Virus record (IMG/VR): IMGVR_UViG_3300043395_003306
Location: 1 to 59,056 of that record
Direction: 5' to 3' (one strand)
Source: a virus
Length of the DNA stretch: 59,056 nucleotides
Below are positions 17,481 through 24,619 of the stretch, piece after piece. Below the pieces are notes generated by a model, which saw only the letters and a list, made by a program, of their open reading frames with translations, was not told the origin of the DNA and made no database searches. Numbering within the stretch: position 1 is the stretch's first letter; each line of letters opens with the position of its first letter. The position numbers were made by a program, and so were the translations under genes.

Positions 17481-18887
17481 ATGAACATGAAGGTGCCCCG
17501 ACTCGACCCTGAAAAGGCCTACATCGGGGCGTCATTGTTTCTTCCTCTATCCAAAGTAGCAGAGGGCCCCGTTCGCGGGGCCCTCACGTTTGGCCTAGAC
17601 CGAAACAATGAGCCCAGGGTTTTAGTCAAAAATCACCCGCACCATATTGAAGTGCCTCGGGCTTTTCTTACCACTCAGCAGTTAAAAGAGGAATTAGAGA
17701 TTGAGGTCGTAGACCTTCGCCCAAAGAATTTCCCACGGTCTAGTCTACGACCTAAACCTGGCTTTTCTCTGCGGGATCGACAACTAGATCCTTGGGCAGC
17801 CTACAAGGACGCCAAGGGCGGGGTTCTTCATTTACCCTGCGGAGCCGGCAAGACCATCATGGGTCTTTATAAGGCGGCGCATGAAGGCCTCTCTACTTTG
17901 ATTGTCTCGCCGCAGGCGGCGCATCTAGACAACTGGATGTCAGAGCTGAAAGATCATTTTCTTCTCGACTCAACGCCTGGTCGTATCGGTGACGGGAAGA
18001 TGGAGTACGACAGGGAAATTGTTCTCTGCACCGTTCAGACGCTTGCGATGCGAGCAGAGGATGGGCAGCTTCCCATAGATTTTGCCTCTCGATTTGGGAC
18101 CATCATCTTTGACGAGACGCACCACATGAGCGCGGAGTTCTTTGCGCGCAGCATCGATATCTGCCTCGGTAACCGCTACGGCCTCACTGCTACGCCCAAA
18201 AGAACAGATCGCAACGAGGGCGTATTCCTCTCGCACATCGGTCCTATTCTCTACAGCGACGACACGCAGGAGATGATCCCAGAGATAGAGGTCATTGAGC
18301 TAGAGACGGAACTTACGTCTGCGGATGAGCGCACCGTTAGCGACCGAAGCGGGCAAAGAAACCTTGCAATGCTGAAGACTTGGCTTGCTCAGAATACCGA
18401 GCGGAACGACGCCATAAGGCGTCGCCTGCAAAAAGCCGTAGCTGAGGGTCGTACCATCTATGCCCTGAGCCACAGCGTCGAGCATGTGAAGGCGTTGTCC
18501 GCCATGTTTCCGGGCAGCGGCTTGATCACCGGGGAAACGCCCAGCGCAGAGAGGCTCAAGGAGCTGAACAAAAGCAAGATTGTCTTTGCGACGTTCGGAG
18601 TGGCAACCGAGAACTACAATCGCAAAGACTTAGACTGCCTGTTTATGCTCACGCCTCTGGCGGCAGATGGTTACGCAGAGGCCCCTCAACTGCGCCAAGC
18701 AATTGGCCGTGTTCAGCGTGCCGCAGACGGAAAGAAAACCCCCGAGGTCATCATCTTCCTTGATCGGAACATTGATGAATGTCGGGGCCTTACCTACAGC
18801 GTTTTGAACTACTTGAAATCTAAGAACTACCCGTTCAGGAACTCGACATGGAACCAAAAGCGTCGCAATCCGATGGTGCGTACCTGA
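17481..18887 (+). CDS. superfamily 2 DNA/RNA helicase (468 aa)
   Basis: This is an ATP-driven nucleic-acid translocase. Motifs in order: Walker A CGAGKT (G121-T125 region), Walker B/DExH DETH (211-214), motif III GLTATP, and the C-terminal RecA domain with motif VI QAIGRVQRA. The DETH box and single-chain layout resemble XPB/UvsW-type helicases rather than DEAD-box RNA helicases. It may remodel replication forks or branched DNA. ATG 17481 lies directly after the preceding stop; ATG 17487 is an alternative. The C-terminus (KRRNPMVRT) carries the peptide shared by five proteins in this block. Confidence 0.85.
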   Translation: MNMKVPRLDPEKAYIGASLFLPLSKVAEGPVRGALTFGLDRNNEPRVLVKNHPHHIEVPRAFLTTQQLKEELEIEVVDLRPKNFPRSSLRPKPGFSLRDRQLDPWAAYKDAKGGVLHLPCGAGKTIMGLYKAAHEGLSTLIVSPQAAHLDNWMSELKDHFLLDSTPGRIGDGKMEYDREIVLCTVQTLAMRAEDGQLPIDFASRFGTIIFDETHHMSAEFFARSIDICLGNRYGLTATPKRTDRNEGVFLSHIGPILYSDDTQEMIPEIEVIELETELTSADERTVSDRSGQRNLAMLKTWLAQNTERNDAIRRRLQKAVAEGRTIYALSHSVEHVKALSAMFPGSGLITGETPSAERLKELNKSKIVFATFGVATENYNRKDLDCLFMLTPLAADGYAEAPQLRQAIGRVQRAADGKKTPEVIIFLDRNIDECRGLTYSVLNYLKSKNYPFRNSTWNQKRRNPMVRT

Positions 18888-19210
18888 AGAACCTTACGGT
18901 CTTCATGTACAACAACCGATGTTTCTTGGGGCTGTGGTGCGATGCCCACAGCACGGAAGACGTGATGAAGCGCGGCATCAACGTCCTTGACGCCATTGAG
19001 TTACGAATTCAAATGGCCGGTGACCCTCGCCAGCCGGTCATGCAAGTTGCGCCAAGTCCCGTAGTTCCGGCAAACAAGCCGATCACAATGTGGCTTCCGC
19101 CCTGCGCGCATTTTGCTGTTGAAGACCACAAGGACTTTATCGACATCTACCGCGCCATGACCGGACGTTCGGGGCTGGTGCTTCCTGCTCCTGGGATCTC
19201 GTTCAAATGA
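18848..19210 (+). CDS. hypothetical protein (120 aa)
   Basis: ATG 18848 lies inside the end of the helicase gene (40-base overlap), with AGGA seven bases upstream. The stop overlaps the next ATG (ATGA). The product starts with a strand-rich portion containing two Cys (RCFLGLWC), then a helix and a Pro-rich centre, ending in a His-containing helical region. I do not recognise it. The tight coupling on both sides supports a real gene. Confidence 0.55.
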   Translation: MEPKASQSDGAYLKNLTVFMYNNRCFLGLWCDAHSTEDVMKRGINVLDAIELRIQMAGDPRQPVMQVAPSPVVPANKPITMWLPPCAHFAVEDHKDFIDIYRAMTGRSGLVLPAPGISFK

Positions 19211-19959
19211 GCGTTCGAGGACTTGAGGCGCTGGAGAACTTGTTTGAGGATTACGCAGACTGCACTCGCTGCGGTCTTTGCGAAAAGAGGACGCAGGTCG
19301 TCTTTGGGAGTGGGTCGGTCAGCGCAAACATCCTTGTCGTCGGGGAAGCCCCCATCGAAGAAGACGAAGCGCACGGCGTGCCTTTTATGGGCAAATCAGG
19401 GCGCCTATTCATGGACATGCTTGCGATGATCTGGCCGGACACGGAAGAAATGGCCCGTTTACGCAATTATGATTCTGAGGATAATCAGGGATATTTCATC
19501 GACCTGCGCGAGTACCTTGACCGGCACATCTTCTGGACGAGTATTGTGTCCTGTCGTCCCCCAGAAGGGCGTCAGCCGTCAAACGCGGAGATCACCGCTT
19601 GCTACGACCGGCTGCGCGGAATCATCTACGCAGTAGACCCGATGATCATCATTGCGCTGGGGAAAACGGCGGCCTCTACGGTGGTCGGAAAAACGGTTCA
19701 AGTTACGGACAAAAGAGGTACGATCTTCGACGTAACCGTCGATAGCCCCGTGACAGGGCAACCCGTTCGGTACGCGATGGCGGCCCTGCTGCATCCGAGT
19801 TTCTTGCTGAGAAAGGGAGATCAGTCCCTTGTTGCTGAGAAGAAAGGAGAGACCTACAAAACTCTTCAAGATTTGAAGTACATCTTGTCGCTATTAGACG
19901 CGGAATACAAAGACGCCTACGGACAGGCATTTCCATACCGCAACGAGGAAGCACCATGA
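19207..19959 (+). CDS. uracil-DNA glycosylase, family 4-like with Fe-S cluster (250 aa)
   Basis: Family 4 enzymes remove uracil from DNA and hold a 4Fe-4S cluster with four Cys. Here Cys19 and Cys22 (CTRC) pair with Cys116 and Cys132, which are separated as in that family. Motif 1 is VGEAPIEED (usual GEAPG), followed by GVPFMGKSGRLF, then SCRPPEGRQP and the His motif LLHPSFLL. About 25 residues are inserted between motif 1 and the RPP motif. The Asn usually before the second Cys is replaced (TSIVSC). It probably works in repair or at the replication fork. SPO1-type phages carry a similar domain attached to their polymerase. Confidence 0.8.
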   Translation: MSVRGLEALENLFEDYADCTRCGLCEKRTQVVFGSGSVSANILVVGEAPIEEDEAHGVPFMGKSGRLFMDMLAMIWPDTEEMARLRNYDSEDNQGYFIDLREYLDRHIFWTSIVSCRPPEGRQPSNAEITACYDRLRGIIYAVDPMIIIALGKTAASTVVGKTVQVTDKRGTIFDVTVDSPVTGQPVRYAMAALLHPSFLLRKGDQSLVAEKKGETYKTLQDLKYILSLLDAEYKDAYGQAFPYRNEEAP

Positions 19960-20393
19960 ACGACGAACTCTCAAACACTATTGCGATGCTGGTTGATTTT
20001 GTTGAGGAGCGAAACCTCATCCTCAGCGAGATCCGCGAGGCTCACTCTGAAGACTTTGAGCGCATCGACTACTTGAACGAAGAAATTGCCCGAGTCCGAA
20101 AGCTGACGGAAGACCTACTCCGGCAGGGCAAGAAGACGGTTGAAGCTGGTGGGTACACCTTCCAGGTCAAGCCTTACAAGAAGACCGTCATCGACCGCGC
20201 CAATCTCATCGAGAAGGCACGGGAGCGCGGGGAGCTGTCGCGCCTTGTTGAAGACTTCGGGATGGTCTACTACGACGTAAATCCTGACCAGCTTGCGCGT
20301 CTGCCGGACGACATGAAGGCTGTTTACGCAGACTTTATCCGAGTTGAGGAAGACACCCCGAGGGTCTACATGCCCTCGGGCCTGAAGCAGTGA
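19956..20393 (+). CDS. hypothetical coiled-coil protein (145 aa)
   Basis: The ATG overlaps the stop of the glycosylase gene (ATGA). Residues 1-65 form a probable coiled coil rich in Glu, Leu and Arg. A beta segment (GGYTFQVKPYKKTVIDR) and a helical domain follow. The pattern is reminiscent of phage single-strand or nuclease-interaction proteins, but I cannot assign a family. It sits among replication genes and overlaps its downstream neighbour (GTGA). Confidence 0.6.
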   Translation: MNDELSNTIAMLVDFVEERNLILSEIREAHSEDFERIDYLNEEIARVRKLTEDLLRQGKKTVEAGGYTFQVKPYKKTVIDRANLIEKARERGELSRLVEDFGMVYYDVNPDQLARLPDDMKAVYADFIRVEEDTPRVYMPSGLKQ

Positions 20394-20725
20394 TTGTAGG
20401 ACGGCTCCGCCACGATGTACGCGTGGCGGGGCTTCCCGATCTCGTCTCAGAACAAAACCTCAAAGCGGAGGATCTACACGTGCCAAAAGACATGTTGAAG
20501 AGTCTTGATGATGCAGGTGCGGCACGCGTGACCATCTCTATGGAGATGAAGGACAACGACTACGGTCGTGGTTTTGGCGCGTTTGCTTCCGTGTCCCTGG
20601 CTTGCCGCCAAGACCAGTTCACAGTCCAGCAGGCGTACGCAGAGGCGTCTGACTTAGCTGCGGCTTTTGTACATGAAGCCTTTCTACTTGCTGAAGAGCG
20701 CTACCGAGACCTGAGGTCAAAGTGA
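20390..20725 (+). CDS. hypothetical protein (111 aa)
   Basis: GTG 20390 overlaps the upstream TGA (GTGA). The N-terminal part looks variable, the middle contains beta strands (ARVTISMEMKDNDY, GAFASVSLACRQ) and the C-terminus is helical. The strand-strand-helix order resembles that of the next gene product, so the two may be distant paralogues. Function is unknown. Position between glycosylase and helicase genes suggests a replication accessory role. Confidence 0.55.
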   Translation: MIVGRLRHDVRVAGLPDLVSEQNLKAEDLHVPKDMLKSLDDAGAARVTISMEMKDNDYGRGFGAFASVSLACRQDQFTVQQAYAEASDLAAAFVHEAFLLAEERYRDLRSK

Positions 20726-21018
20726 AACGCTCGCTCTCGGAAAACGGGCCTGCAACCTTGGTTGTTAATGAAATTTCGGTGACTCGACTTCCTACTGGTC
20801 TCGTTTCGGTTCAGGCGAGATACACTGTGGACCTCCGCACCGAGGAGTTCTCCGGCTCTGTCGGTGTAGGGTCTACAACCATCTCCGATGACGATCTCAT
20901 CCAGATGGTTGATGAGGCGATGACGGCAATCCAGAACCGGATCAACTCTGCAGTTGGTCTGGCTGCGCCGGATATTGCCGCTACTGTGGAAACCCCGGAA
21001 CAAGATTGGGAGCTTTGA
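20722..21018 (+). CDS. hypothetical protein (98 aa)
   Basis: GTG 20722 overlaps the TGA of the previous gene (GTGA), and the stop abuts the GTG of the DnaB-like helicase. The product has a long beta hairpin (VTRLPTGLVSVQARYTVDL) followed by a helix (DDLIQMVDEAMTAIQNRIN) and an acidic C-terminus. It may be distantly related to the preceding protein. No family is recognised; a helicase-loading or accessory role is possible from position only. Confidence 0.55.
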   Translation: MKRSLSENGPATLVVNEISVTRLPTGLVSVQARYTVDLRTEEFSGSVGVGSTTISDDDLIQMVDEAMTAIQNRINSAVGLAAPDIAATVETPEQDWEL

Positions 21019-22419
21019 GTGAACGTCGAACTCGAACTGATCTCAAATATTGTTGACCGTGGCGACTTCAGCGTTGTGCGTAAGAAGGGGATCACCCCCG
21101 ATACGTTCAACACGGAAGAAGCGCGCACGGTCTTTCGCTGGCTTTGGGACGAGTTTCACTCGCCCGCACACCCCGGAGAAGTCCCTGACAAGGACCGGCT
21201 TCGGCGTAAATTCCCGAACTTTGACTACCGCCCAACGCGGAACAGCATTGAAGCGATCACGCTCGACGTGCTCTCCAACAAGATGCGGAATGAGCTTCAG
21301 CTCATCACGCTTGAGGTTGAGGAGCTGCTTGCGGCGGGAGAAGATCCCTTCCTTGTGTTGACGGCGTTCCTCCCTAGGATGCGCGACCTCAACAGTTCGT
21401 CCGCTGACACGGATGGTCTGTTGATGGCAAGTTCTGCGGCTCTGCTTCGACAGGAGTACGAGACAAAGAACCTTGCCGGCGGTATCACGGGCATCCCGTA
21501 TCCTTGGGATCCCCTGAACGTTGCGACTTGCGGGATGCAGCCGGAAGAACTGCTGGTTCTTTACGGACGCCCAAAGAACATGAAGTCTTGGCTTGCCCTC
21601 GCCATGGCAGTCCATGCCTACGAGAGCAACCGTCGAGTGCTCGTCTACTCCAAGGAAATGTCTAAGGAGCAGACCCTTCGTCGTGCTGCGTCGATTCTGT
21701 GCAAGATTGACTACGAGCTTCTTCGCACGGGAAACCTGCATCCGCAGAAGGCCCAGGAGTTCTTTGAGTTCCTTGAAGATCTCGTAAACCTTGAGAACAT
21801 GGCGCAGAACGGTCAGCGCAAGCGTTCGCTTATGTTTGTCGGCGACGCCGACAAGAAGGGCGGTACGGTTGACTCGTTGGCTGCCAAGGCAGAGCGTTTT
21901 GGTGCAGACCTTGTCGTGGCGGACGCGTTCTACCTGATGCGTGACGGTAGAACAAATACGCGAACTGCTGACTGGAAGAATATTGCACACATCAGCCAAG
22001 ACCTAAAGCTCATGGCCCGTGCGCTGAAAATTCCAGTTCTCGGTACAACACAGGCAAACCGTAACGCAAATGCGTCTCACGGCGATGACCTTTCTGAGCT
22101 TGCCGGTTCTGACGCAATTGGTCAGGATGCCGACCTTGTCATGCGGTGTTTTCGCGGTCGCGGTCCGACGGGACGCTCTGCGGTAATGTTGACGTTCCCA
22201 GGTATTCGTGAGGCACAGCTGAATCCGTTTTTGGTAAATGCTGTGCCGGGTACGGATTTCTCGTTGCTCCAAAATAGCGTCGATGTCGCTGCGTTCCTCA
22301 AGGACAAGCGAGCCATGGACCAGGAAGACGAGAATAAGAACCCCAACGGTGCCGCTCCGGGTGGTCGCCCTGCGCAGGGTCAAAAGCGTCCACCTAGGAC
22401 GCCAATGTTCCGCGTATGA
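21019..22419 (+). CDS. DnaB-like replicative helicase (466 aa)
   Basis: Hexameric helicases of this family unwind the fork ahead of the polymerase. The N-terminal 150 residues are helical. The RecA-like C-terminal domain has GRPKNMKS (183-190) in the Walker A position, followed by strand VLVYSKEMS, typical of DnaB-type proteins. Walker B is LVVADAF (Asp302), and the TTQANRNA segment precedes a DLSELAGSDAIGQDADLVM region typical of the family. Walker A departs from GxxxxGK by Met in place of the last Gly. The C-terminus is disordered and ends PRTPMFRV. The primase gene overlaps by four bases. Confidence 0.85.
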   Translation: MNVELELISNIVDRGDFSVVRKKGITPDTFNTEEARTVFRWLWDEFHSPAHPGEVPDKDRLRRKFPNFDYRPTRNSIEAITLDVLSNKMRNELQLITLEVEELLAAGEDPFLVLTAFLPRMRDLNSSSADTDGLLMASSAALLRQEYETKNLAGGITGIPYPWDPLNVATCGMQPEELLVLYGRPKNMKSWLALAMAVHAYESNRRVLVYSKEMSKEQTLRRAASILCKIDYELLRTGNLHPQKAQEFFEFLEDLVNLENMAQNGQRKRSLMFVGDADKKGGTVDSLAAKAERFGADLVVADAFYLMRDGRTNTRTADWKNIAHISQDLKLMARALKIPVLGTTQANRNANASHGDDLSELAGSDAIGQDADLVMRCFRGRGPTGRSAVMLTFPGIREAQLNPFLVNAVPGTDFSLLQNSVDVAAFLKDKRAMDQEDENKNPNGAAPGGRPAQGQKRPPRTPMFRV

Positions 22420-23495
22420 GCAACGGCCCGGTTGTCGATGAGATCGCCAAGTACGTCACCGGGCTAAAGAAAGGCGCAGGCAATAACTGGATGGGTTTCT
22501 GCCCCATTCACGGAGAGCAAGCGGGAAAGAGTAAGCCCTCCTTCAGCCTCAACGCAGCAACAGGCATGTGGTACTGCTTTGCTGGGTGTGGCGGAGGAGG
22601 GCTTCCTACTTTTCTGAAGCTTCTCGACGTTCCCCGTCCGCGCGTCGATACGCTGATGGAGAAGTTGCGGCCTCACCTTACAACGGTGGAAAAGAGGGCC
22701 GACCTGACACAGGCAAAGAACCTGTTTCAGACCCCGTACCCCCTGCCCGAGAAACTGCTTGGTATTTACGAAGAGTGTCCCGTCTCCCTGATCGAGGCCG
22801 GCTTCACAGAAGAAACTCTGTGGACACACGATGTGGGATTTGATGAAGAGCAGCAACGGATCACGTTCCCCATCAGGGACCTGAACGGAACCCTTGCCGG
22901 TATCTCTGGTCGTGACGTCACCGGGCGTGCGGCGGAGAAGTACAAAGTTTATCAGCGAGAGCTGCAAGAGATCGGGTTTAAGAACTATAAACTAGAGAAG
23001 GGCAATTACCTGTACCGCTGGGAGCGGGTCTACCAAAACGTGTACGCAAATCCTGACCGCCCGCCTGTCTACATCACAGAGGGATTCAAGGCGTGCCTGT
23101 GGATGGTGCAGAACGGCTTCCCAAATACTGTGGCCCTCATGGGCTCCAGCATGACCGACGTACAGAAGATGTTCATTGAGAGGTTGGGAGGACCTGTGGT
23201 CCTGTGCCTAGACAACAATTCTGCGGGTATTAAAGGTACCGCCAGAATAGGTTATAGGCTATCTGGAGCCCGCATCTTAGTGATGCGGTATCCGCCTGAC
23301 GTTCAGCAGCCCGATGGGCTATCTGCCGAAGCTTTACAGGACGCTGTTCAAAGGGCTTTGTCCCTAACTACATGGAGCAAACAACATCATGAATCGAACG
23401 TCATTCCGCGCTTCCGTTATGGGCGAGCGCAAAGAGAAGAACGGGAAGGGTTGGCGCGGGTCTTTCCGAGACCGCCTCGATATCCCCAAGGATGA
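22416..23495 (+). CDS. DnaG-type primase with CHC2 zinc finger and TOPRIM domain (359 aa)
   Basis: Primases make RNA primers for DNA synthesis. Residues 29-58 form a CHC2 zinc finger (C29, H32, C54, C58: FCPIH and WYCFAGC). A TOPRIM domain follows, with VYITEGFKAC (Glu222) and LCLDNNSAG (Asp266). The usual DxD is D-N-N here. The protein is short compared with bacterial DnaG and lacks an obvious helicase-binding tail, but lies next to the DnaB-like helicase gene. Its ATG overlaps the helicase stop (ATGA). The last 107 bases overlap the next gene in another frame. Confidence 0.85.
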   Translation: MSNGPVVDEIAKYVTGLKKGAGNNWMGFCPIHGEQAGKSKPSFSLNAATGMWYCFAGCGGGGLPTFLKLLDVPRPRVDTLMEKLRPHLTTVEKRADLTQAKNLFQTPYPLPEKLLGIYEECPVSLIEAGFTEETLWTHDVGFDEEQQRITFPIRDLNGTLAGISGRDVTGRAAEKYKVYQRELQEIGFKNYKLEKGNYLYRWERVYQNVYANPDRPPVYITEGFKACLWMVQNGFPNTVALMGSSMTDVQKMFIERLGGPVVLCLDNNSAGIKGTARIGYRLSGARILVMRYPPDVQQPDGLSAEALQDAVQRALSLTTWSKQHHESNVIPRFRYGRAQREEREGLARVFPRPPRYPQG

Positions 23496-24552
23496 GGCTA
23501 CGCCCATCCTGGTCCTTCGCGGCACTTATCAGGATCCCCGTGGCAAGCAGCAGGGGGAGTTGGCGTACCACCCGCACACGGTTCACTCGCTGAAGTTGGC
23601 GGCGTCGGGTCCCGGTTCGTTCCGTGAGATCCCCTGCGCGGGCAAGGACTGCGTTGGTTGCTACGCAAAGGACGGCGGAGATCCCCGCGTCACGACGCGT
23701 GAGAAGTTTGCGCTGAACGTGTTGCACCTCTCGCTGTACCGCAAGGAGCCCATCAAGGACAAGGATGGGAAGGTGCTGACCTACAGCGAAGACGGCAAGG
23801 ACCACCGTCGCGGAGACGCGGTGATGGGTTGGAACGAGGTGACGGGCCGTAAGGACCGCAAGGACATTACTGCTGCCGCCGAGCGTGGCGATGTTCCTGA
23901 GGACGTTGCGCTGTACCGCCGTAAGTACCTCGACCTGGGCCGCAACCACCTTGAAGCCCTCATGGCGATTGACGAGCTTGCGGCAAAGAACTGCTTCTGC
24001 GGCGGTTCCCTTGCTCCGACGGCGTTCCACTGCGAGAGCTGCGACGAGCTTCTGTGCGATGTGGAGAACTCCAACATGACCTCTAAGCAGGTCAACGAGT
24101 ACTCCAGCAGCCGGCAGCGTTGCGGTTCCTGTGGGCATCTCGGCTTCACAAAGATCATCACGATCTGTGATAGCTGCGATGAGCCGTCTCCGATGAGCGT
24201 GTTTGATGTAGTTGCCTATGTCCGTAAGCACGGCGAAGCCACCGCGTCGACCATCATGGTTGAGAAGATCCAGCCCCTTACCGAGTTCACCCTCGCCAAT
24301 GGCGCGGCACTCGTGAAGGACTGGAACGTTGATGCTTCTGGCGTTGTCCCAGTCTGGGCTGACGACGTGGCCCCGTCCATGACGCAGTTCGATTTCGAGC
24401 AGGTGTTCGGCGCGCAGGATGCTGCGTACGTCTCCTCTTTGCTCGGAATTCAGAACCCATTTGGTGGACCTGCTCCGCAGCAGACGCGCCCCTACGGTGG
24501 CGGTGGTGGACAGCAGGGCGGGCCGGCTGGCGCTCGCCGTTTTGGCCGCTAA
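23389..24552 (+). CDS. zinc-ribbon protein with Gly-rich tail, probable ssDNA-binding role (387 aa)
   Basis: The start ATG 23389 lies within the primase gene; GGAG is eleven bases upstream. An in-frame ATG at 23419 has no ribosome site. The protein has several cysteine clusters: C83, C88, C91; CFCGG and CESC near 204-219; and CGSC plus CDSC near 245-263. A Gly/Gln-rich flexible tail follows the sequence IQNPFGG and ends RRFGR. The abundance of such proteins, their zinc ribbons and glycine tails suit a single-stranded DNA-binding protein between primase and polymerase genes. No classic OB-fold motif is proven, so this role is inference. Confidence 0.6.
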   Translation: MNRTSFRASVMGERKEKNGKGWRGSFRDRLDIPKDEATPILVLRGTYQDPRGKQQGELAYHPHTVHSLKLAASGPGSFREIPCAGKDCVGCYAKDGGDPRVTTREKFALNVLHLSLYRKEPIKDKDGKVLTYSEDGKDHRRGDAVMGWNEVTGRKDRKDITAAAERGDVPEDVALYRRKYLDLGRNHLEALMAIDELAAKNCFCGGSLAPTAFHCESCDELLCDVENSNMTSKQVNEYSSSRQRCGSCGHLGFTKIITICDSCDEPSPMSVFDVVAYVRKHGEATASTIMVEKIQPLTEFTLANGAALVKDWNVDASGVVPVWADDVAPSMTQFDFEQVFGAQDAAYVSSLLGIQNPFGGPAPQQTRPYGGGGGQQGGPAGARRFGR

Positions 24553-24563
24553 TTAGCGCGAAC

Positions 24564-24575
24564 GCACAATTGTGC
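24564..24575. repeat. 12-base perfect palindrome
   Basis: GCACAATTGTGC is its own reverse complement. It lies between the zinc-ribbon gene and the terminator before the DNA polymerase gene. It could be an operator, but its position just upstream of a terminator may be chance. Confidence 0.35.
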
Positions 24576-24580
24576 TGACA

Positions 24581-24603
24581 GCCGGGAAAGACCGGCATTT
24601 TTT
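24581..24603 (+). terminator. rho-independent terminator before the DNA polymerase gene
   Basis: GCCGG (24581-24585), loop GAAAGA, CCGGC (24592-24596), then A and six T (24598-24603). This is a classic though short terminator stem with a T-run. It sits after the ssDNA-binding-type gene and before the polymerase ribosome site, so it may reduce polymerase expression relative to upstream genes. Confidence 0.75.
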
Positions 24604-24619
24604 ATCTCGGAGGGTAAGC

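Noticed and set aside
19207-19959. Glycosylase as a sign of a uracil-containing phage genome
   Set aside because: Such a phage would be harmed by its own uracil-DNA glycosylase; PBS-type phages inhibit that enzyme. Repair at the fork is the simpler role.
21043-21999. 318-codon leftward open frame
   Set aside because: Antisense to the DnaB-like helicase, whose motifs are clear; it is a by-product of codon use.
23401-24231. 276-codon leftward open frame
   Set aside because: Antisense to the zinc-ribbon protein; no recognisable domain and no neighbouring leftward gene.
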